This document shows, in pieces, positions 1 through 8,472 of a stretch of DNA of 64,000 nucleotides (position 1 is its first letter; each line of letters opens with the position of its first letter). The DNA lies in contig NZ_VUKD01000005.1 of assembly GCF_009193155.1 (NCBI RefSeq), positions 1-64,000 of the forward strand, written 5' to 3'. The stretch comes from Georgenia subflava. Its GTDB lineage: Bacteria > Actinomycetota > Actinomycetes > Actinomycetales > Actinomycetaceae. The notes under the pieces are model-generated. The model had not been told where the DNA came from. It saw only the letters and a list, made by a program, of their open reading frames with translations, and did no database searches. The position numbers were made by a program, and so were the translations under genes.

Positions 1-1375
1 GCGCCTCGGCGCGGACGGCCTCGGCGACGGCCTCGGCGACGCGGGTGTCGAAGACGCCGGGGATGACGAAGGCGGGGTTGAGCTCGTCGTCGCCGACGAC
101 CTCGGCGATCGCCACCGCCGCCACCCGCAGCATCTCGTCGGAGATGTGCGAGGCACCGGCGTCGAGCAGCCCGCGGAACAGCCCCGGGAACGCCAGGACG
201 TTGTTGATCTGGTTCGGGTAGTCGCTGCGCCCGGTCGCCACCACCGCCGCGCTCTGCCCCGCCTCGATCGGGTCGACCTCCGGCGTCGGGTTCGCCAGCG
301 CGAACACGATCGCCCCCTCGTTCATCCGCGCCACGTCCGCACCCGTGAGGATGTCACCGGCCGAGACCCCGATGAACACGTCGGCGCGGGCGAGACCTTC
401 CTTCAAGGACCCCTCGAAGCCCTCGGGGTTGGTGTGGTCGATGATCCAGCTGCGGTGCTCGTCCCCGTTCCGCGTGCCGGCGTGGAGGGCGCCGTACCGG
501 TCGAAACCGACGATGTTCCGGGCGCCCTGCGCCATCAGGAGCTTGATGATCGCGGTGCCGGCGGCGCCGACGCCGGAGACGACGATCCGCACGTCCGCGA
601 GCTCCTTGCCCACCACCTTCAACGCGTTGATCAACGCCGCCAGCACCACGATCGCCGTACCGTGCTGATCATCATGGAACACCGGGATGTCCAGCTCCTC
701 CCGCAACCGCCGCTCGATCTCAAAACACCGCGGCGCCGAGATGTCCTCCAGATTCACACCCCCGTACACCGGCGCCAACGCCTTCACCACCGAGATGATC
801 TCCTCGGTGTCCTTCGTGTCCAGACACACCGGCCACGCATCCACATTGGCGAACTCCTTGAACAACGCCGCCTTGCCCTCCATCACCGGCAACGCCGCCG
901 CCGGCCCGATATCCCCCAGCCCCAGCACCGCCGTCCCATCAGTGACCACCGCCACCGTGTTCCGCTTGATCGTCAACCGACGCGCATCCTCCGGCTTCTC
1001 CGCGATCGCCAGACACACCCGCGCCACACCCGGGGTATACGCCCGCGACAGATCCCGCCGCGTCTTCAACGGCACCTTCGCCGTCACCTCGATCTTCCCA
1101 CCCAGATGCATCAAGAACGTCGAGTCCGACATCTTCAGCACCCGCACACCCTCGAGCGCGTCCAACGCCGCACGCACCCGCTCACCATGCTCACCATCAA
1201 CCGTGTCACACGTGACATCAACAACCAGCTGCGTGTTCGTCGAGTGCGCGATATCCACCCCCATCACCGCACCCCCCGCCTCCGCGACCGCCGCCACCAC
1301 CGTCGACGTCGCCCGCTGAGACGCAGGCACCTCCACCCGCAAAGTGATCGTGTAGCTAGGACTGGGCAGAGCCAT
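1..1375 (-). CDS. NAD(P)-dependent malic enzyme, copy 1 (3' end cut by window)
   Basis: Oxidative decarboxylation of malate to pyruvate in the cytoplasm. The reading frame starts at the ATG ending at 1375 and runs off the window edge, missing about the last 14 residues compared with the complete copy at 5238-6656. It has an ACT-like N-terminal part (about residues 1-80), a malic catalytic domain and an NAD(P)-binding domain with the GVGAAG motif. Over the shared length it differs from copy 2 by one base that I could find (C at 1289, A at 6570), a silent alanine third position. The two copies diverge directly at the start codon, so their promoters differ. This copy is divergent from an IclR-family regulator and carries an IclR-like operator about 50-65 bp upstream, so I infer co-regulation with urate breakdown. 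Residues 1 to about 255 use many GTG, GGG, GCG and TTG codons, unlike the C-ending codons of the rest. Confidence 0.9.
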   Translation of the reverse strand, partial: MALPSPSYTITLRVEVPASQRATSTVVAAVAEAGGAVMGVDIAHSTNTQLVVDVTCDTVDGEHGERVRAALDALEGVRVLKMSDSTFLMHLGGKIEVTAKVPLKTRRDLSRAYTPGVARVCLAIAEKPEDARRLTIKRNTVAVVTDGTAVLGLGDIGPAAALPVMEGKAALFKEFANVDAWPVCLDTKDTEEIISVVKALAPVYGGVNLEDISAPRCFEIERRLREELDIPVFHDDQHGTAIVVLAALINALKVVGKELADVRIVVSGVGAAGTAIIKLLMAQGARNIVGFDRYGALHAGTRNGDEHRSWIIDHTNPEGFEGSLKEGLARADVFIGVSAGDILTGADVARMNEGAIVFALANPTPEVDPIEAGQSAAVVATGRSDYPNQINNVLAFPGLFRGLLDAGASHISDEMLRVAAVAIAEVVGDDELNPAFVIPGVFDTRVAEAVAEAVRAEA

Positions 1376-1424
1376 GGGTGCTTCCCTTCGACTGATGACA
1401 ACTGGTGACGTGGTTTCCGACATG

Positions 1425-1440
1425 TGGAAGACTACTTCTG
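1425..1440. promoter_or_regulatory. Probable IclR-family operator, malic enzyme copy 1 / iclR intergenic region
   Basis: TGGAA-N6-TTCTG, matching 8 of 10 arm positions of the perfect TGGAA-N6-TTCCA site before the urate operon at 4275-4290, with the same 6-bp spacer. It lies about 50 bp upstream of malic enzyme copy 1 and 65 bp upstream of the divergent regulator. IclR-family proteins are known to bind TGGAA/TTCCA half-sites. The link to this regulator is inference. Confidence 0.5.
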
Positions 1441-1505
1441 CGGATCGGTTTCGTTGGTCCGCTAGACCCGCCGGGCGCGCCCGGCGCTGACGGGAAGGCA
1501 TCGCG

Positions 1506-2258
1506 ATGGCAAACGGCACCGCCGTGCAGTCGGTCGACCGGGCGATCGACCTGCTGGAGATCCTGACCGACCTCGGCGGCGAGGCGGCGCTGAGCGAGCT
1601 CGCCGGCAGCTCCGGCCTGCCGCTCCCCACGATCCACCGGCTGATGCGCACCCTCGTGGTCCGCGGCTACGCCCGGCAGCTGCCGTCCCGACGGTACGCG
1701 CTCGGCCCGCGACTGATCCGGCTGGGCGAGAGCGCCGGACGGCAGCTCGGCGCCGGCACCCGGCCGCACCTGGAGCTGCTCGCCCGTGAGCTCGGCGAGT
1801 CCGCCAACCTGGCGATGATCGACCGCGACATGGCCGTCTACGTGGCCCAGGCCTCGTCGTCGCACTCGATGCGGATGTTCACCGAGGTCGGCCGCCGGGT
1901 GTTCTGCCACAGCACCGGGGTGGGCAAGGCGGTCCTCGCGCAGCTGCCGGACACCACCGTCCGGGAGATCGTGGCCCGGGTGGGCATGCCGCCCGCCACG
2001 GACCAGTCGATCACCGACGTCGACGCGCTCCTGGCGGAGATGGCCCGGATCCGTTCCCAGGGCTACGCCATCGACGACGGCGAGCAGGAGGTGGGCGTGC
2101 GCTGCTTCGCGGTGCCCGTCCCCCACGCCCCCACGCCGACGGCGCTGTCCGTCTCCGGACCCGCCGCCCGCGTGACCTACGAGTTCGGCGAGAACGCCCT
2201 GCCGCTCCTCCACCGGGTGGCCGAGCAGATCTCCACCGAGCTGATCAGCGCCGGCTGA
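1506..2258 (+). CDS. IclR-family transcriptional regulator
   Basis: Encodes 250 residues, the usual IclR length. Residues about 4-65 form the winged helix-turn-helix (VQSVDRAIDLLEIL, then LPTIHRLMRTLVVRGY); residues about 75-245 form the effector-binding domain with its conserved CHSTGVGKAVLAQLP stretch. The ATG follows a GGGAAGG Shine-Dalgarno site. The gene is divergent from malic enzyme copy 1 and convergent with the urate oxidase operon. Regulators of this family often control glyoxylate, allantoin or urate catabolism by binding small acids. Matching palindromes before the urate operon and malic enzyme copy 1 make this protein the natural candidate regulator of both. The effector is unknown. 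Confidence 0.9.
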   Translation: MANGTAVQSVDRAIDLLEILTDLGGEAALSELAGSSGLPLPTIHRLMRTLVVRGYARQLPSRRYALGPRLIRLGESAGRQLGAGTRPHLELLARELGESANLAMIDRDMAVYVAQASSSHSMRMFTEVGRRVFCHSTGVGKAVLAQLPDTTVREIVARVGMPPATDQSITDVDALLAEMARIRSQGYAIDDGEQEVGVRCFAVPVPHAPTPTALSVSGPAARVTYEFGENALPLLHRVAEQISTELISAG

Positions 2259-2345
2259 CCGGGCGGCGTCCGGCACTCTGCCGCCCGCGTCGCAGGGCCA
2301 CCGCATCGCGTTGCTCCTCACGGCGTCGACGGCGGTGCGTCGTCG

Positions 2346-3299
2346 TCAGCAGAAGCCGGTGACGCTGGCCCAGGCACGCGGCTCCGGGGCGGCGCCGGCG
2401 CGCTTGACCTCGCCCTCGATCAGCCCGTACGGCCGGTCGGCGGCGTAGAAGACCTCGTTCGGGTTCTCCATGCCGAACGGCGCGAAGTCGACGAGGAAGT
2501 GGTGGAGGTTGGGCATCGAGAACTTGATCTCGGCGATCTCGGGGTGCGCCTCCAGGACTCGCTTGCCCATCTGGTACAGCGTCTGCTGGAGTGCGTACGA
2601 GTGCACGTCGGCGAAGGTCTCCAGCAGCACGCGGCGCACGTCCTCGTACACGGCGTTGAAGTCGACGTCGACGCTCGAGTAGCGCCAGCGCGCGGTCACC
2701 GAGGTCGCGAGGATGCGGTCGTCGGTCTCCACCAGGGTCGTGTACCGGTCGCGGGGGAAGCCGTGGAACTCCGAGCCGGTGGACTTCAGGACCGACAGGT
2801 CCTCCAGGCCGGCGACGACGAAGACCTCGTCGCCGTCGCGCTGGACGACCGCCGTCCGGGTCTCGGTGCCGCCCTTGACGAAGGAGTGGTTGTGCTCGCC
2901 GTCCGCCGCGTCGTCCGTCAGCGAGGTGGGGATGCGCGCCCAGCTGTACTGCTTGACGCCCCAGCGTCCGCCGGTGACCCAGTCGAAGGAGGACGTGAAG
3001 TGCTCGGCGAGGCGCATGGCGAACTGCTCGGGCGAGGCGATGCCGTCCTTCGCGAGCGCGAAGATCGTGTTCTTCTGGGTGTCCGTGGCCACGACCGGAG
3101 AGTTGTCACCCTCCGTGTGCGCGACGCCGAAGTCCCCGCGGAGCTGTGAGGTCACCGACAGGTCGGTGATGCGGTGGCGCGGCGTGTCCCGGTCGACCTT
3201 GACCAGGCGGACCTCGGCCTTGCCGTACTGGTTCTCGCCCAGCACGATCGTGTCCTGCTCCGCCGCTGCGCCGACGGTGGTCGTGCTCGTGTCGCTCAT
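2346..3299 (-). CDS. Urate oxidase (uricase)
   Basis: Cofactor-free oxidation of urate to 5-hydroxyisourate, the first step of urate breakdown. It encodes 317 residues, typical of bacterial uricases. The expected active-site positions can be seen: Lys in the N-terminal YGKAEVRL stretch, Thr in VATDTQKN, and His in the NLHHFLVD motif near the C terminus. The ATG ending at 3299 follows an AAGGAG ribosome-binding site 6-7 bases upstream. It is the last gene of a three-gene operon after OHCU decarboxylase and HIU hydrolase, so the operon covers urate to S-allantoin. An open frame continues far upstream of this start but only overlaps the two preceding genes. Confidence 0.95.
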   Translation of the reverse strand: MSDTSTTTVGAAAEQDTIVLGENQYGKAEVRLVKVDRDTPRHRITDLSVTSQLRGDFGVAHTEGDNSPVVATDTQKNTIFALAKDGIASPEQFAMRLAEHFTSSFDWVTGGRWGVKQYSWARIPTSLTDDAADGEHNHSFVKGGTETRTAVVQRDGDEVFVVAGLEDLSVLKSTGSEFHGFPRDRYTTLVETDDRILATSVTARWRYSSVDVDFNAVYEDVRRVLLETFADVHSYALQQTLYQMGKRVLEAHPEIAEIKFSMPNLHHFLVDFAPFGMENPNEVFYAADRPYGLIEGEVKRAGAAPEPRAWASVTGFC

Positions 3300-3391
3300 C
3301 TCTAGCTCCTTCGGTAGTGGTGCGACTGCTCGTGCTGCTCGCTCGTACGTGCTTTCCTCGGTCCGGCCGCCCTCGCCCGGCCGGCGTGGGC

Positions 3392-3730
3392 TCAGCTGCC
3401 CCGGTAGGTCGAGTAGGCGTACGGGCTGAGCAGGATCGGCACGTGATAGTGCCCCTGCCCGTCCTCGACGCGGAAGTCGATCGTGACGGCGGGGTAGAAC
3501 GCGGGGCGGTCCTGCGCGTCGAAGTACTCGCCGGTGGCGAAGACCAGGCGGTACGTGCCGGCCTCGAGCGCGTCGGGTCCCAGCTCCCGGTTGCGTCCGT
3601 CGGCGTCGGTGACGCCCGCGGCGATCTCGGTCAGCCCGTCCTCGTCGTGGCGGGACAGCGTGAGACCCACGCCGGCGGCGGGGACGCCGCGGACGGCGTC
3701 GAGGACGTGCGTGGTGACGTGCGAGGTCAT
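3392..3730 (-). CDS. 5-hydroxyisourate hydrolase (transthyretin-like)
   Basis: Hydrolyses 5-hydroxyisourate to OHCU, the second step of urate degradation. The 112 residues show the family's conserved N-terminal THVLD motif, a central DGR motif and the diagnostic C-terminal YRGS tetrapeptide that separates HIU hydrolases from true transthyretin. The ATG overlaps the OHCU decarboxylase stop by 4 nt (ATGA), indicating translational coupling. The urate oxidase gene follows about 90 bp downstream on the same strand. Confidence 0.95.
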   Translation of the reverse strand: MTSHVTTHVLDAVRGVPAAGVGLTLSRHDEDGLTEIAAGVTDADGRNRELGPDALEAGTYRLVFATGEYFDAQDRPAFYPAVTIDFRVEDGQGHYHVPILLSPYAYSTYRGS

Positions 3731-4230
3731 GCCAGCTCTCCCTGGAGTCTGAGGACGGCGATCTCGCGCAGCTGCTCGGCCGCCGTCCGGCGTTCGGTCT
3801 CGGGGTCGTGGGTGAGTCGCTGGTCCAGCGCCGCGAGGATCTCGGCGGCGCTGCGCCCGGCCGCCCGGATGAGGAAGACGTGACCGAAGCGGTCCTCGTA
3901 CGCGCGGTTGCCCTCGCGCAGGCGCCGGGCGACGTCGGTGTCGGCGGGGTCGACACCGGACTGCTCGCGACGGGAGTGGGCGGCGTCGCGCGCCTGCCCC
4001 TCGGCGCGCTCACCGATGCGTGGGTGACGGGCGAGCGCGGCGTCGACCTCGCCGTCGGTCCAGGGCTCGGCAGCCGTGCGCGCGGCCCGCAGGGCCGCCT
4101 CGACGTCCGCGTAGGGGCGGCCGGCGGCGACCTCGTCCGCCCAGCGCGGGACGTCGGCACAACCGAGCAGCAGCCGGCGGACGGCCTCGTCGGAGGCTGT
4201 GTTGAACCGCTCCAGTCCTGGCGATGTCAT
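3727..4230 (-). CDS. 2-oxo-4-hydroxy-4-carboxy-5-ureidoimidazoline (OHCU) decarboxylase
   Basis: Converts OHCU to S-allantoin, the third step of urate degradation. The 167-residue protein has the HPRIGE motif whose His is the catalytic base in this family, the downstream SRREQSGV helix and the NRAYEDRFGHVFLIRAAGRS block typical of OHCU decarboxylases. It is the first gene of the operon and overlaps the HIU hydrolase start by 4 nt. An IclR-type palindrome lies 45-60 bp upstream of its ATG. Confidence 0.95.
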   Translation of the reverse strand: MTSPGLERFNTASDEAVRRLLLGCADVPRWADEVAAGRPYADVEAALRAARTAAEPWTDGEVDAALARHPRIGERAEGQARDAAHSRREQSGVDPADTDVARRLREGNRAYEDRFGHVFLIRAAGRSAAEILAALDQRLTHDPETERRTAAEQLREIAVLRLQGELA

Positions 4231-4274
4231 GTGGGTCCGTCCGCCGCCTGTCGATCGACTTCGATTTCACTCAA

Positions 4275-4290
4275 TGGAAGTTTCGTTCCA
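4275..4290. promoter_or_regulatory. Probable IclR-family operator of the urate operon
   Basis: Perfect inverted repeat TGGAA-gtttcg-TTCCA in a short AT-rich stretch, 45-60 bp upstream of the OHCU decarboxylase start. Arm sequence and spacer length match the weaker site at 1425-1440. This is where a repressor of this family would act. The assignment to the local regulator is inference. Confidence 0.6.
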
Positions 4291-4340
4291 ACCGATGGCA
4301 GTACACTCCCCCGCGCCGCGGCTGTCAAGCAGCTCGAGGT

Positions 4341-4428
4341 GGTGTCGACCGTCCGCGGTCCGGCCGGATGGTGTCGACCGTCCGCGACTCCAGCCGGATG
4401 GTGTCGACCGTCCGCGACTCCAGCCGGG
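4341..4428. repeat. Three tandem 29-30 bp repeats
   Basis: Three consecutive units begin at 4341, 4370 and 4400. Each starts GGTGTCGACCGTCCGCG and ends near CCGGCCGGA or CAGCCGGGA, and each contains a GTCGAC palindrome. They lie between the urate operon promoter and the DoxX-like gene. No gene is evident here. The array could be neutral minisatellite DNA or a repeated protein-binding site. Confidence 0.85.
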
Positions 4429-4565
4429 ACGGAGGAGGGGACGGGCCTCACGGCCGCAGGGACGACGGGCGGGGCCCCGACCGGGACGAAGGCCCCGCGA
4501 TTCGGGCGAGAACCGCGTCCATGCTGTGCGTGAGACGTCATCCCCAACGTTCGAAGGAGACCGTG

Positions 4566-5114
4566 ATGGCCACCACCACTCAGCACCGTCCCACCGCCGG
4601 CAGGATGTACCAGGAGGAGATCGTCTCCGCTGCCGGCGCCCGCAAGACCCTGGCAGCCGGCCGGATCATCATCGGCTGGGTCTTCCTGTGGGCCTTCCTC
4701 GACAAGACGTTCGGCCTCGGTTTCACCACCCCGGCCGAGCGTTCCTGGATCAACGGCGGCGAGCCTGCCCAGGGCTACCTGGACAACGCCGTCTACGGTC
4801 CGTTCACCGACTTCTTCCAGATCTTCTCGAACCCCTTCGGTGACTGGCTCTTCATGCTCGGACTGCTGGGCATCGGGGTCGCCATGATCACCGGCGCCGG
4901 CCTGAAGATCGCCGCGATCACCGGCACCCTGCTGATGTTCTTCATGTACCTGGCCGCCCTGCCCTTCGTGGGTGAGCCGGGCACCAACCCGGTCACCGAC
5001 TCGCACTGGATCGAGGCGTTGGTCCTGATCATCTCCGCCGTCACCCTCTCGGGCGACACCTGGGGCCTCGGCCGGTGGTGGGCCGGCAAGGTCGGCAACG
5101 GCTGGCTGCGCTGA
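4566..5114 (+). CDS. DoxX-family membrane protein
   Basis: Encodes 182 residues. The N-terminal region has the family pattern AAGRIIIGWVFLWAFLDKTFGLGF, read here across a first membrane helix. Further hydrophobic helices lie at about residues 95-112, 118-138 and 150-165. DoxX proteins are subunits or relatives of thiosulfate:quinone oxidoreductase and are often linked to redox or sulfur stress, but the exact role here is unknown. The ATG at 4566 has a GAAGGAG ribosome-binding site 6-7 bases upstream, which decides the start. The gene stands alone and ends at a strong hairpin shared with the convergent malic enzyme gene. Confidence 0.8.
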   Translation: MATTTQHRPTAGRMYQEEIVSAAGARKTLAAGRIIIGWVFLWAFLDKTFGLGFTTPAERSWINGGEPAQGYLDNAVYGPFTDFFQIFSNPFGDWLFMLGLLGIGVAMITGAGLKIAAITGTLLMFFMYLAALPFVGEPGTNPVTDSHWIEALVLIISAVTLSGDTWGLGRWWAGKVGNGWLR

Positions 5115-5153
5115 CCGTCTGACCCTCCCGGTCCCCGCTCCCCCGGTGACCGC

Positions 5154-5183
5154 GACGGCCCTGGTCCTGCGACCAGGGCCGTC
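5154..5183. terminator. Hairpin between DoxX-like gene and malic enzyme copy 2
   Basis: Perfect 13-bp stem (GACGGCCCTGGTC / GACCAGGGCCGTC) with a CTGC loop, between two convergent genes. It is probably a bidirectional terminator; there is no T-run. Confidence 0.7.
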
Positions 5184-5237
5184 CGGCACGCTCCCCGGTA
5201 CCGACCAGGCTCGGGCAGCGGTACCGGCGCGGCCTGC

Positions 5238-6656
5238 TCAGGCCGAGGGGACCGCGGTCGCCTGCTCGTCGAGGTGACGCTGCGCCTCGGCGCGGACGGC
5301 CTCGGCGACGGCCTCGGCGACGCGGGTGTCGAAGACGCCGGGGATGACGAAGGCGGGGTTGAGCTCGTCGTCGCCGACGACCTCGGCGATCGCCACCGCC
5401 GCCACCCGCAGCATCTCGTCGGAGATGTGCGAGGCACCGGCGTCGAGCAGCCCGCGGAACAGCCCCGGGAACGCCAGGACGTTGTTGATCTGGTTCGGGT
5501 AGTCGCTGCGCCCGGTCGCCACCACCGCCGCGCTCTGCCCCGCCTCGATCGGGTCGACCTCCGGCGTCGGGTTCGCCAGCGCGAACACGATCGCCCCCTC
5601 GTTCATCCGCGCCACGTCCGCACCCGTGAGGATGTCACCGGCCGAGACCCCGATGAACACGTCGGCGCGGGCGAGACCTTCCTTCAAGGACCCCTCGAAG
5701 CCCTCGGGGTTGGTGTGGTCGATGATCCAGCTGCGGTGCTCGTCCCCGTTCCGCGTGCCGGCGTGGAGGGCGCCGTACCGGTCGAAACCGACGATGTTCC
5801 GGGCGCCCTGCGCCATCAGGAGCTTGATGATCGCGGTGCCGGCGGCGCCGACGCCGGAGACGACGATCCGCACGTCCGCGAGCTCCTTGCCCACCACCTT
5901 CAACGCGTTGATCAACGCCGCCAGCACCACGATCGCCGTACCGTGCTGATCATCATGGAACACCGGGATGTCCAGCTCCTCCCGCAACCGCCGCTCGATC
6001 TCAAAACACCGCGGCGCCGAGATGTCCTCCAGATTCACACCCCCGTACACCGGCGCCAACGCCTTCACCACCGAGATGATCTCCTCGGTGTCCTTCGTGT
6101 CCAGACACACCGGCCACGCATCCACATTGGCGAACTCCTTGAACAACGCCGCCTTGCCCTCCATCACCGGCAACGCCGCCGCCGGCCCGATATCCCCCAG
6201 CCCCAGCACCGCCGTCCCATCAGTGACCACCGCCACCGTGTTCCGCTTGATCGTCAACCGACGCGCATCCTCCGGCTTCTCCGCGATCGCCAGACACACC
6301 CGCGCCACACCCGGGGTATACGCCCGCGACAGATCCCGCCGCGTCTTCAACGGCACCTTCGCCGTCACCTCGATCTTCCCACCCAGATGCATCAAGAACG
6401 TCGAGTCCGACATCTTCAGCACCCGCACACCCTCGAGCGCGTCCAACGCCGCACGCACCCGCTCACCATGCTCACCATCAACCGTGTCACACGTGACATC
6501 AACAACCAGCTGCGTGTTCGTCGAGTGCGCGATATCCACCCCCATCACCGCACCCCCCGCCTCCGCGACAGCCGCCACCACCGTCGACGTCGCCCGCTGA
6601 GACGCAGGCACCTCCACCCGCAAAGTGATCGTGTAGCTAGGACTGGGCAGAGCCAT
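5238..6656 (-). CDS. NAD(P)-dependent malic enzyme, copy 2 (complete)
   Basis: Decarboxylates malate to pyruvate with reduction of NAD(P). The complete protein has 472 residues: an ACT-like domain (about 1-80), the malic catalytic domain (about 95-250, including [10 protein letters not shown] and the [12 protein letters not shown] metal-binding region) and a Rossmann domain (about 260-460, GVGAAG). The ATG ending at 6656 is where identity with copy 1 stops, supporting this start. The upstream DNA has no TGGAA-N6-TTCCA site, so this copy is probably the constitutive one. Codon use changes near 5880-5900: upstream residues use T- and G-ending codons, downstream residues use the C-ending codons normal for this window, so the gene looks mosaic. 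Confidence 0.95.
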   Translation of the reverse strand: MALPSPSYTITLRVEVPASQRATSTVVAAVAEAGGAVMGVDIAHSTNTQLVVDVTCDTVDGEHGERVRAALDALEGVRVLKMSDSTFLMHLGGKIEVTAKVPLKTRRDLSRAYTPGVARVCLAIAEKPEDARRLTIKRNTVAVVTDGTAVLGLGDIGPAAALPVMEGKAALFKEFANVDAWPVCLDTKDTEEIISVVKALAPVYGGVNLEDISAPRCFEIERRLREELDIPVFHDDQHGTAIVVLAALINALKVVGKELADVRIVVSGVGAAGTAIIKLLMAQGARNIVGFDRYGALHAGTRNGDEHRSWIIDHTNPEGFEGSLKEGLARADVFIGVSAGDILTGADVARMNEGAIVFALANPTPEVDPIEAGQSAAVVATGRSDYPNQINNVLAFPGLFRGLLDAGASHISDEMLRVAAVAIAEVVGDDELNPAFVIPGVFDTRVAEAVAEAVRAEAQRHLDEQATAVPSA

Positions 6657-6910
6657 GTGGGGCGACCTTTCGACGTGTGACGGAGGTCGCAGTTTATCCC
6701 GGCAGCGCCGGCCGGCAGCCCACCGCTCCGTTCGGCGGCGTGCCGTGCGAGCGCGACGGCACATCTTGTCGGTGGCCCGCCCGGGTGGGACGGCGCGACC
6801 CGGCCCCGCGATGCGCGGATCCCGCGGCGTCGGTGGAGCGGGCGCTCCTGGAGTACGGGGCTCGCCGGCCGATCGCGCAATGCGCCGTGGGAGGTCGGGA
6901 GGACAACGGA
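6657..6910. other. Intergenic region upstream of malic enzyme copy 2
   Basis: About 250 bp between malic enzyme copy 2 and the gatB terminator. I see no convincing gene. It should contain the malic enzyme copy 2 promoter, but I cannot pick a clear -35/-10 pair. Confidence 0.4.
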
Positions 6911-6947
6911 CGGCGGCCCCTCCCCCTGCTCGGGAAAGGGGCCGCCG
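6911..6947 (-). terminator. gatB terminator hairpin
   Basis: An 11-bp perfect stem (CGGCGGCCCCT / AGGGGCCGCCG) with a 15-nt loop, 20 bp beyond the gatB stop codon. Confidence 0.7.
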
Positions 6948-6966
6948 CCAGTCGGTCGGGCGTCGG

Positions 6967-8472
6967 TCAGCCGATACGCGCCATCAGGATCTCGCGCACC
7001 CGGGCGGCGTCGGCCTGACCCCGGGTGGCCTTCATGACGGCACCGACGATGGCCCCGGCTGCCTGCACCTTGCCGCCGCGGATCTTCTCCACGACGTCGG
7101 GGTTGGCGGCCAGCGCCTCGTCGACGGCGGCCTCGAGCGCGCCGTCGTCGGAGACGACCTCGAGCCCCCGGGCGACGACGACCTCCTCCGGCGAGCCCTC
7201 GCCGGCCAGGACGCCCTCGAGCGCCTGCCGGGCGAGCTTGTCGTTGATGCGGCCGGAGTCGACGAGCCTGGTGAGCTCGGCGACCTGCTCCGGGGTGACG
7301 GCCAGCTCTTCCAGGCCCACGCCCTCGCTCTTGGCGGTGCGGGACAGCTCGCCCATCCACCACTTGCGCGCGGCCGCCGGGGCCGCGCCCGCCGCGACGG
7401 TGGCCTCGACGAGGTCACCGGCACCGGCGTTGACGAGGTCGCGCATCTCGGCGTCGGTGAAGCCCCAGTCCCCCTGCAGGCGGCGACGGCGCACGGCCGG
7501 CAGCTCGGGCAGGCTCGCGCGGATCTCCTCGACCCACTCGCGCGGCGGGGCGAGCGGCACCAGGTCCGGCTCGGGGAAGTAGCGGTAGTCCTCGGCGTCG
7601 GACTTCACCCGGCCCGGTGACGTGGACCCGGAGTCCTCGTGCCAGTGGCGGGTCTCCTGGATGACGGTGCCGCCCACGTCGAGCACGCCCGCCTGGCGGG
7701 AGATCTCGTAGCGCACGGCCCGCTCGACGGAGCGGAAGGAGTTGACGTTCTTGGTCTCCGTGCGGGTGCCCAGCGGCGAGTCCGGGGTGGGCCGCAGCGA
7801 GACGTTGACGTCGGCGCGGACGTTGCCGCGCTCCATCCGCGCCTCGGAGACGCCGAGGGTGCGGAAGATGTCGCGCAGGGTGTTGACGTAGGCCCGCGCC
7901 ACCTCCGGCGCCCGCTCACCGGCGCCCTCGATCGGCCGGGTGACGATCTCCACGAGCGGGATGCCCGCGCGGTTGTAGTCCACCAGCGAGTACTCCGCCC
8001 CGTGGATCCGCCCCGTGGCGCCGCCGACGTGGGTGTTCTTCCCGGCGTCCTCCTCCATGTGGGCGCGCTCGATCTCGACTCGGAAGACCGTGCCGTCGGC
8101 GAGCTCGACGTCGAGGTAGCCGTCGTGGGCGATGGGCTCGTCGTACTGCGAGGTCTGGAAGTTCTTCGGCACGTCCGGGTAGAAGTAGTTCTTCCGGGCG
8201 AAGCGGCACGTCTCGGCGATGGTGCAGTTCAGCGCCAGCCCGATGCGCACCGCGTACTCCACCGCGGTGCCGTTGACCACCGGCAGGGCGCCGGGCAGGC
8301 CGAGCGAGACGGGCGTGACGGCGGTGTTGGGAGCGGCACCGAAGGTCTGCGGGGCGCCGTCGAACATCTTCGACGCCGTCCCCAGCTCGACATGCACCTC
8401 GATGCCCAGCACGGGGTCGTAGCGGCGGACCGCCTCGTCGTAGTCGACGAGGTCGACGGTGTCGGTGCTCAT
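6967..8472 (-). CDS. gatB: Asp-tRNA(Asn)/Glu-tRNA(Gln) amidotransferase subunit B
   Basis: The tRNA-binding, kinase-active subunit of the GatCAB complex, which converts mischarged Glu-tRNA(Gln) and Asp-tRNA(Asn) to the correct amide. At 501 residues it is full length. The family signature GIEVHVEL is near the N terminus, followed by the [19 protein letters not shown] block and [16 protein letters not shown] helical/YqeY-like tail is at about residues 355-501. The ATG overlaps the gatA stop by 4 nt, deciding the start. It is the last gene of gatC-gatA-gatB. Confidence 0.97.
   Translation of the reverse strand: MSTDTVDLVDYDEAVRRYDPVLGIEVHVELGTASKMFDGAPQTFGAAPNTAVTPVSLGLPGALPVVNGTAVEYAVRIGLALNCTIAETCRFARKNYFYPDVPKNFQTSQYDEPIAHDGYLDVELADGTVFRVEIERAHMEEDAGKNTHVGGATGRIHGAEYSLVDYNRAGIPLVEIVTRPIEGAGERAPEVARAYVNTLRDIFRTLGVSEARMERGNVRADVNVSLRPTPDSPLGTRTETKNVNSFRSVERAVRYEISRQAGVLDVGGTVIQETRHWHEDSGSTSPGRVKSDAEDYRYFPEPDLVPLAPPREWVEEIRASLPELPAVRRRRLQGDWGFTDAEMRDLVNAGAGDLVEATVAAGAAPAAARKWWMGELSRTAKSEGVGLEELAVTPEQVAELTRLVDSGRINDKLARQALEGVLAGEGSPEEVVVARGLEVVSDDGALEAAVDEALAANPDVVEKIRGGKVQAAGAIVGAVMKATRGQADAARVREILMARIG

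Noticed and set aside
146-1408. Long plus-strand frame opposite the malic enzyme
   Set aside because: Arg/His/Pro-rich translation with no family pattern; a shadow of the coding strand in GC-rich DNA. The same frame appears opposite copy 2.
1414-1429. TTCC-N7-GGAA inverted repeat as the main operator of malic enzyme copy 1
   Set aside because: The half-sites are in the opposite order from the urate operon site. The overlapping TGGAA-N6-TTCTG fits the shared pattern better.
3300-4160. Uricase fused to an upstream N-terminal half
   Set aside because: The extra frame overlaps HIU hydrolase and OHCU decarboxylase, which are convincing genes, and its translation is low complexity.
4224-4565. Upstream extension of the DoxX-like protein
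   Set aside because: Runs through tandem repeats and the urate promoter; the ATG at 4566 has a strong ribosome-binding site and starts the conserved part.
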